Below, piece by piece: positions 33,026-38,632 of a stretch of DNA of 38,632 nt. The notes beneath the pieces were generated by a model, which had not been told where the DNA came from, did no database searches, and saw nothing but the letters and a program-made list of their open reading frames with translations. Numbering within the stretch: position 1 is the first letter of the stretch; each line of letters begins with the position of its first letter. The position numbers and the translations under genes were made by a program. Origin of the DNA: Avoscillospira sp045530865 (lineage in GTDB: Bacteria; Bacillota; Clostridia; Oscillospirales; Oscillospiraceae); the NCBI GenBank assembly GCA_045530865.1, contig JAZSCX010000061.1:1-38632 (forward strand). Reading direction: 5' to 3'.

Positions 33026-33897
33026 AGAAATTGTTAGATTGGATAAAGAACCACAAGTGGATAACCATTCTGATATGTGCGTTCCTCTTTACGGCTCCTC
33101 TTGTCGCAGTACATATACTCTTTAAGATTCCGGCTTGGAGCGATTGCCTTGCCGCCGAATGGAGTGCTGGAGAATTACTTGCTTATATAGCCGGCTTTGA
33201 AGCATTGCTTGGTACGGTTTTTCTTGGCTTGATCACAGTATACCAGACCGAAAAAGCAAACGATGTTACAGAGCGACTAAGTAATGAAAATAACTACCTG
33301 CAAAAAATAAGTGTGCAGCAGATGCTTCCGTTGCTCCGGGTTGACTCTTTAGTGGTTGAGGATGCGAATATTACTACATATAAATATTCTCAACAAAAAG
33401 CAAACACGGTGGAAGTTGTGGAGGTTAGCACGCCCAAACAGCACGAACCTCACCTGAAAGTATTTTTGCCGCTGGTAGACTCTGAAAACGACGGGTATCA
33501 CAAAACCGTTAGATTTACAATGGAAAATATATCCGGCGGTGCAATTGCTCAAATTAAAGTTGATCGTATTGAGTTTTCGGGGTTTCATTACAAAGGTAGT
33601 AATGTAGAAAAAACTTGTTGTATTGGGAGACCGGAAGCAAAGTATATTAGCTGGCTGATACTCCCGGGTGATCATATTGATGTTACTGTAGATATTTATT
33701 TTAACAATGAACTCTATAAGCATTTTTGGGAGTTTGACGAATTCACAGCAATAGGTTGTTTTGATATGTGCTTGTTTGTGACCAATAGAAGCTTATCAGG
33801 AATAGAGTATAAAGAGAAGATTTATATAGAAAAATCAGTAGGCTTCAAAGAACATGTCATGTACAAAGCTTATGAGGAGGAAAATGACAATGCCTGA
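33022..33897 (+). CDS. Unrecognised two-TM membrane protein within the restriction operon
   Basis: This 291-residue protein has two predicted membrane helices, about 13-31 (WITILICAFLFTAPLVAV) and about 48-70 (LLAYIAGFEALLGTVFLGLITV). A helical stretch (TEKANDVTERLSNENNYLQK) follows, then a C-terminal beta-rich domain of about 190 residues. I do not recognise a family. It starts inside the SNF2 stop (ATGA) and overlaps mod by eight bases, so it is made as part of the same unit. Its AT content is higher than its neighbours, suggesting separate acquisition. A membrane effector or sensor coupled to restriction is possible. Confidence 0.85.
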   Translation: MKKLLDWIKNHKWITILICAFLFTAPLVAVHILFKIPAWSDCLAAEWSAGELLAYIAGFEALLGTVFLGLITVYQTEKANDVTERLSNENNYLQKISVQQMLPLLRVDSLVVEDANITTYKYSQQKANTVEVVEVSTPKQHEPHLKVFLPLVDSENDGYHKTVRFTMENISGGAIAQIKVDRIEFSGFHYKGSNVEKTCCIGRPEAKYISWLILPGDHIDVTVDIYFNNELYKHFWEFDEFTAIGCFDMCLFVTNRSLSGIEYKEKIYIEKSVGFKEHVMYKAYEEENDNA

Positions 33898-35752
33898 AAT
33901 GATGGATGGAATGAGCATGAATTTGGAGCAAGCGAATATGGACAAGCTGCGCGCAGTGTTTCCGGAGTGCTTTGCAGAAGGCAAGCTGGATATTGATAAG
34001 CTGCTGGCTTTGTGCGGCGAATATATCGGTAACGATTTCGAGAAATACAAGTTTGAGTGGAAGGGCAAGGCGGAGTGCCTGAAGCTGGCGCAGAAGCGCT
34101 CTACCGGCACGCTGCGTCCCTGCCCGGAGGAAAGTGTGGACTGGGATACCACGCAAAACCTGTACATCGAGGGCGATAATCTGGAGGTACTGAAGCTCCT
34201 GCAGACCGCCTACTACCGGAAGGTGAAGATGATCTATATCGATCCTCCCTACAACACCGGTAACGATTTTGTCTATGCGGACGATTTTGCCGATCCTATG
34301 GCCCGCTATAAGGAGGTGACCCAGCAGACCACAAAATCTAACCCTGAAACCATGGGTCGTCTCCATACCAACTGGCTGAATATGATGTATCCCAGACTGA
34401 GATTGGCTGCAAATCTGCTGCGGGATGACGGTGTTATTTTCATTTCTATTGATGATAATGAGGTCGATAATCTTAAGAAACTGTGCAACGAAGTATTTGG
34501 AGAGGAAAATTTCATTGGATTGGTTTCGTGGTTTAAAAAAGCATCTCCTTCCAATGATGCTCAGTATTTCAGCAACGACATTGAATATATTGTGGTTTAT
34601 GCAAAAGAAAAATCGATTTGGCATCCCAATCGATTAGCACTTAATGAACGACAAATGCAGTATTATCAGAATCCGGACAATGACCCCCGTGGACCTTGGA
34701 ACTCTGCAACTTATACTTGTAATAAGAGTAAGGAACAACGTCCGAATTTGTATTATCCGATCACTAATCCCTTTACTGGGAAGCAGGTATGGCCAAAAGA
34801 AACCGCCGTATGGGCATATTCTCAGGAACAGTGCCAGGAACACATGAAGGATAATCTTCTGTTTTGGGGAGTTGATGGCACTGCTGCATACCCACGATTT
34901 AAGAAGCTATTAGCAGATCATCAAGGTGTTGTGACAAGAACGCTTTGGCATTATGACGATGTTAATCATACTCAGGGTGCCTCAGAGGAATTAAAACGGT
35001 TGGGAATTGTAGGATTTGCAACACCCAAACCTACTCGACTTGTTGAAAAAATACTGAGAATTGCAACAGACAAAGATTCTATCGTACTGGATTTCTTTTC
35101 AGGTTCAGCAACAACGGCACACGCAGTTATGCAACTTAACGCTGAGGATAATGGCAATCGTAGGTTTGTTCTGATTCAATTACCAGAAGTATGCGATGTG
35201 AAGAGTGATGCATGCAAAGCTGGTTTTCAGAATATCTGCGAAATTGGCAAGGAACGCATTCGCCGTGCCGGCAAGAAGCTGACCGAAACCGATGGGCAGA
35301 TGCAGATTGGAGATAGTGAAAAGAAACCTCTGGATGTAGGCTTCCGTGTATTCAAACTGGATTCTTCCAACCTGCAGACTTGGGATGCCACACCCGTGGA
35401 CGAGCTGCGTATGGAAGATCTGCTCAACCGAATGAATACCATGATCAACCGTGTGAAAGCTGACCGCAGCGATCTGGATATGGTCTGTGAAGTGATGTTG
35501 AAGCTGGGCGTGCCGCTGACTTACTCCGTAAATAAGGTGGCTGTGAACAGCAAGACCGCCTACACTGTAGGCGATGACTGCCTGCTGTTGGTCTGCCTTG
35601 CAGCAGACATTACCCCAGAAGATATGGAAGCAATGGCAGAATATGTCCCGGCGAAGGTCATTATTTCCCGAGATTCCTTTGCCAACGACACCGCCATGGC
35701 CAATGCCTACTATATCCTCCGCGACCGGGGTATCGAGCTAAAGCTTCTGTGA
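33890..35752 (+). CDS. mod: Type III restriction-modification DNA methyltransferase (Mod)
   Basis: This 620-residue N6-adenine methyltransferase has motif IV DPPYNTG at 118-124 before motif I DFFSGSATTAHAVMQ near 401-415, the beta-class order used by type III Mod subunits. The region between (about 210-380) is the target-recognition domain and is AT-richer than the ends, a common sign of domain exchange. Mod recognises the site, methylates one strand and guides Res. ATG 33890 is preferred: GAGGAGG (33874-33880) is nine bases upstream, while ATG 33884 is only three. The membrane protein gene upstream overlaps by eight bases. Confidence 0.95.
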   Translation: MPEMMDGMSMNLEQANMDKLRAVFPECFAEGKLDIDKLLALCGEYIGNDFEKYKFEWKGKAECLKLAQKRSTGTLRPCPEESVDWDTTQNLYIEGDNLEVLKLLQTAYYRKVKMIYIDPPYNTGNDFVYADDFADPMARYKEVTQQTTKSNPETMGRLHTNWLNMMYPRLRLAANLLRDDGVIFISIDDNEVDNLKKLCNEVFGEENFIGLVSWFKKASPSNDAQYFSNDIEYIVVYAKEKSIWHPNRLALNERQMQYYQNPDNDPRGPWNSATYTCNKSKEQRPNLYYPITNPFTGKQVWPKETAVWAYSQEQCQEHMKDNLLFWGVDGTAAYPRFKKLLADHQGVVTRTLWHYDDVNHTQGASEELKRLGIVGFATPKPTRLVEKILRIATDKDSIVLDFFSGSATTAHAVMQLNAEDNGNRRFVLIQLPEVCDVKSDACKAGFQNICEIGKERIRRAGKKLTETDGQMQIGDSEKKPLDVGFRVFKLDSSNLQTWDATPVDELRMEDLLNRMNTMINRVKADRSDLDMVCEVMLKLGVPLTYSVNKVAVNSKTAYTVGDDCLLLVCLAADITPEDMEAMAEYVPAKVIISRDSFANDTAMANAYYILRDRGIELKLL

Positions 35753-35760
35753 GGTACACA

Positions 35761-36279
35761 ATGGGGAAAATGCCTTTAAAAAAGCATCACATTCGTTCGA
35801 AGACTTTTCTGCATTGCTTTATTGGTGCAATTGATTATATTGGAATCCCGACATTGATTGCTTATTTATCCTCTTTCATAATGAAAATTGAAGGAGAAAA
35901 CCTAATCTGGGCGTGGATTGAACGTGTAGTCTTCTGCTTTGCAATATATGAGGTGTTGATTGTTGTCATTCGAAAGATGCAAATTGATGCACGCAGAGAT
36001 GCTTTACTCGCATTGAAAACATCGTATGAGATTGCTGCTTTGTATTGTGAAACTGGGTATGAACCCATCCTCGTAGACCTGCAGCAAAAAATCCACGAAG
36101 CAACAAATACAAATAGGTTGAATCAATTAGATGTTTTGAACAGTTACTCATTGTTACAAAAACACATTGGCGAGAAGAACATAGCGGCAATACAATACGA
36201 AATCATTGCGATTGAGCATTCCATGGAAGCAGACAATTTGCTTTGGAACTATACATTGCTTCTTCGACTCTTCAAGTAA
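35761..36279 (+). CDS. Unrecognised small two-TM membrane protein between mod and res
   Basis: This 172-residue protein has two likely membrane helices at about 18-42 (FLHCFIGAIDYIGIPTLIAYLSSF) and about 49-70 (WAWIERVVFCFAIYEVLIVVI), followed by a soluble helical tail. The two-helix-plus-tail layout is like SLATT-type defence effectors, but I cannot confirm that family. ATG 35761 follows GAGGT by five bases, and the gene starts nine bases after the mod stop. It is AT-rich relative to mod and res ends. Insertion between the two subunits of a type III system is unusual. Confidence 0.85.
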   Translation: MGKMPLKKHHIRSKTFLHCFIGAIDYIGIPTLIAYLSSFIMKIEGENLIWAWIERVVFCFAIYEVLIVVIRKMQIDARRDALLALKTSYEIAALYCETGYEPILVDLQQKIHEATNTNRLNQLDVLNSYSLLQKHIGEKNIAAIQYEIIAIEHSMEADNLLWNYTLLLRLFK

Positions 36280-36290
36280 GGTGAAAACCC

Positions 36291-38632
36291 ATGAAACTTA
36301 AATTCAAAAATCAAGACTTCCAGACGGATGCAGTGAATTCAGTTGTTGACCTGTTCGCAGGCATGACAAAGGGTGTCAATCTGTTTTTTGTGGATGATGG
36401 TGCGCAGGCAACCTTTACCGGTGATCTGGGTGAAGGAAATGCCATTGTTGTGGACGATGATATGCTTCTGCAAAATATGCATACCGTCCAAAAGCGAAAC
36501 AATCTCCCTTTGACGGATGCCAACTGGATCGGTCCGAACCTAATTCCGGATGTGGAGCCGCTGGAATACCGGGAGCGTACATTTCCCCAGTTTTCCATTG
36601 AGATGGAGACCGGCACTGGCAAGACCTATGTATATACCAAGACCATCTTTGAACTGAACCGCAAGTACGGTCTGACCAAGTTTATTATCGTTGTTCCCTC
36701 TGTTGCTATCCGGGAAGGTGTTTACAAGTCCTTTGAGGTGACCAAGGAGCATTTTGGGCTGCAATATGATAATGTACCCTGCCGGTACTTTATCTACAAT
36801 TCTGCCAAGCTGTCTGATGTGCGCCAGTTTGCCACCAGTGCAAACATCGAGATTATGATCATCAATATCGATGCGTTCAAGAAAGCGGAGAACATCATCA
36901 ATCAAGCGCAGGACAAGCTCAACGGCGACAGCGCCATGCGGTACATCCAAGATACCCATCCTGTCGTTATTATCGACGAGCCTCAGAGTGTGGATAACAC
37001 ACCGAAGGCCAAGGAAGCCATCGCATCCTTAAAGCCGCTGTGCGTTCTGCGTTACTCTGCAACCCACAGAGAAAAGATCAATTTGCTGTACCGTCTAACC
37101 CCTGTGGATGCCTACCAAATGGGTCTGGTAAAGCAGATATCGGTATCCTCCAACCAGATTTCCGGCGGTTTCAACCAGCCCTATGTGAAGCTGCTCTCTG
37201 TGTCCAACGAGAAAGGCTTCCGGGCAAAGATCGAGATGGATATCCGGAAAAAGGATGGGATCGTCAGCAGAAAGACTGTTACGGTCAAACCCGGCGATGA
37301 TCTGTATCTGCTATCCGGTGAAAGAGAGCTTTACGAGGGCTACACCGTTGCAGGCATTGACTGCACCTCGGAATACGAGCACATCGAATTCGGCAACACC
37401 GAAGAAGTATATCTGGGTAAATCCATCGGCGATATCGACGAGAACATGGTAAAGAAAGCACAGATCCGCCGCACCATAGAGGCGCATCTGGATAAGGAGC
37501 TTCGTTATACCGATAAGGGCATTAAAGTCTTGTCTCTGTTTTTCATCGATAAGGTTGCCAACTACCGGCTGGAGGACGGATCTCCCGGTATTTACGCCAA
37601 AATGTTTGAGGAATGTTATCTGGAGCTGATCGCACGTCCAAAGTACGCACCAATTCGTGAGCGTTTCTCAGCGGATGTTACCAAGGCACATAACGGTTAC
37701 TTCTCTCAGGACAAAAAAGGCCGCCTGAAGGACACCAAGGGCGACACAGCGGCAGATGACGACACTTATAACACCATCATGCGCGACAAGGAATGGCTGC
37801 TGAGCTTTGCTTGCCCGCTGCGCTTTATCTTCTCCCACTCCGCACTAAAGGAAGGCTGGGACAACCCCAATGTGTTCCAGGTTTGCACCCTGATCGAACA
37901 GAAATCCACTTTCACCTGTCGGCAGAAGGTAGGCCGTGGCCTGCGTCTGTGCGTAAATCAGGACGGTGAACGGGTGGAAGATAAGCATATCAATATCCTT
38001 CACGTGATGGCAAATGAGAGCTTTTCGGAATTTGCGGAGACGCTGCAGCGGGAAATCGAAGACGATACCGGCATGAAGTTTGGCGTGCTGCAGCTGGATC
38101 TGTTCGCTGGTATGGTGTATGAAGAACAGGTGGAGCGCGAGCATACCATCGATAAAGCGGAAGCGCAGGAGTTGGTCCGATACTGGACTGAGAGCGGCAT
38201 GCTGGATCAGTGGGCAAAAGATCCGGAAATGGTTGCTGCTGAGCAGAAAATCTCCGCACAGCTTGAGAGCGGCGAACTCACCACGCCCCCGAATCCCGCT
38301 ACAGCAGTTATGCGGCAGATCAAGATGGGCGCAACACCGGAGCAGGCCGCCGCCGCAATTGAAGGCATTACTGCCACCATTACCGAAACTGTCGAGCGTA
38401 AGGTTTCCTATGAAGAAGCCCAGGAACTGATGACCCACTTTGAAAAGAAGGGTTACATCACCAGCACCGGCAAGATCAAGGAAACGATGAAAACGGCTCT
38501 GAAGACCGGCACACTGGATCTTCCGCAAAAGTATGAGGCTGCCAGACAGCGTTTCGAGCAAATCATCTACAAGGCAGATCGCAGACCGCCCATTCGGGAT
38601 GCATCCAGAGATGTTGTTGTGCGGATTAATAA
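36291..38632 (+). CDS. res: Type III restriction endonuclease subunit (Res), cut by window end
   Basis: At least 780 residues are present. The start at ATG 36291 follows AAGGTG. The superfamily II helicase core has P-loop METGTGKTYVYTK near 105-117, DEPQ motif II at about 229-232, SATH motif III and RQKVGRGLRL motif VI. These are the signs of type III Res, which moves on DNA with Mod and cuts when two sites meet. The C-terminal PD-(D/E)xK endonuclease is expected beyond the window (usual length about 950-1000 residues). It begins 11 bases after the small membrane gene, in the same operon. Confidence 0.95.
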   Translation, partial: MKLKFKNQDFQTDAVNSVVDLFAGMTKGVNLFFVDDGAQATFTGDLGEGNAIVVDDDMLLQNMHTVQKRNNLPLTDANWIGPNLIPDVEPLEYRERTFPQFSIEMETGTGKTYVYTKTIFELNRKYGLTKFIIVVPSVAIREGVYKSFEVTKEHFGLQYDNVPCRYFIYNSAKLSDVRQFATSANIEIMIINIDAFKKAENIINQAQDKLNGDSAMRYIQDTHPVVIIDEPQSVDNTPKAKEAIASLKPLCVLRYSATHREKINLLYRLTPVDAYQMGLVKQISVSSNQISGGFNQPYVKLLSVSNEKGFRAKIEMDIRKKDGIVSRKTVTVKPGDDLYLLSGERELYEGYTVAGIDCTSEYEHIEFGNTEEVYLGKSIGDIDENMVKKAQIRRTIEAHLDKELRYTDKGIKVLSLFFIDKVANYRLEDGSPGIYAKMFEECYLELIARPKYAPIRERFSADVTKAHNGYFSQDKKGRLKDTKGDTAADDDTYNTIMRDKEWLLSFACPLRFIFSHSALKEGWDNPNVFQVCTLIEQKSTFTCRQKVGRGLRLCVNQDGERVEDKHINILHVMANESFSEFAETLQREIEDDTGMKFGVLQLDLFAGMVYEEQVEREHTIDKAEAQELVRYWTESGMLDQWAKDPEMVAAEQKISAQLESGELTTPPNPATAVMRQIKMGATPEQAAAAIEGITATITETVERKVSYEEAQELMTHFEKKGYITSTGKIKETMKTALKTGTLDLPQKYEAARQRFEQIIYKADRRPPIRDASRDVVVRIN

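Noticed and set aside
1..38632. CRISPR arrays, rRNA, tRNA, retron or diversity-generating elements
   Set aside because: No regularly spaced direct repeats, rRNA-like sequence, cloverleaf candidates or reverse transcriptase motifs were found by reading.

Overview
The window looks like a chromosome segment from a gut-type Clostridia bacterium, probably Oscillospiraceae-like. Supporting signs are strong AGGAGG ribosome-binding sites, GC-rich housekeeping genes, GC-rich intergenic hairpin repeats, and gene types common in that group (M56/BlaI pairs, ECF sigma with a DUF3160 protein, MobV elements). This placement is by impression only.

Layout. 1-160: a stretch of interleaved inverted repeats that may be an insertion-sequence remnant, then a terminator. 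161-2420: a BlaI-type repressor and M56 (BlaR1-like) membrane protease on the minus strand, with a 46-bp near-palindromic operator-promoter. 2441-3634: an intergenic repeat and ychF. 3872-4450: a HutD-family gene broken by one in-frame TGA. 4501-7601: a metal-homeostasis block with a TetR regulator divergent from a P1B-type ATPase, then a CsoR-type sensor; a 21-bp palindrome lies on the ATPase start site. 7626-14199: a PIG-L-like protein lacking the usual metal motif, followed by a complete family-5 (Opp/Dpp/Nik-type) ABC importer with a hairpin-rich repeat between the binding protein and the permeases. 14514-18843: a translationally coupled operon of ECF sigma factor, a membrane protein joining an anti-sigma-like N-terminus to an external DUF3160 domain, and a CapA-type protein.

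From about 18.9 kb to the window end is an accessory island. Its left end is a minus-strand mobilization and replication module: large serine recombinase, small SHOCT-like protein, MobV relaxase, two small DNA-binding-like proteins, a D5/P4-type helicase gene split by an in-frame amber codon, and a CHC2 primase. The plus strand then carries defence-like cargo. First come an AlbA_2/Schlafen-type protein and a DUF262/DUF1524 (GmrSD-like) protein, then an XRE regulator and a sigma-70-like factor. After about 630 bp of non-coding, hairpin-containing DNA there is a five-gene operon: an SNF2 helicase with a variant DEAH box, a two-TM membrane protein, a type III methyltransferase (Mod), a second small two-TM protein, and a type III restriction subunit (Res) cut by the window end.

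The last operon is the best candidate for an undescribed system. Two unrecognised membrane proteins are interleaved, with overlapping or near-overlapping junctions, in a type III restriction-modification locus headed by an SNF2 ATPase. This suggests a restriction system with an added membrane effector or regulatory layer. That function is inference; the gene order, overlaps and motifs are seen directly.
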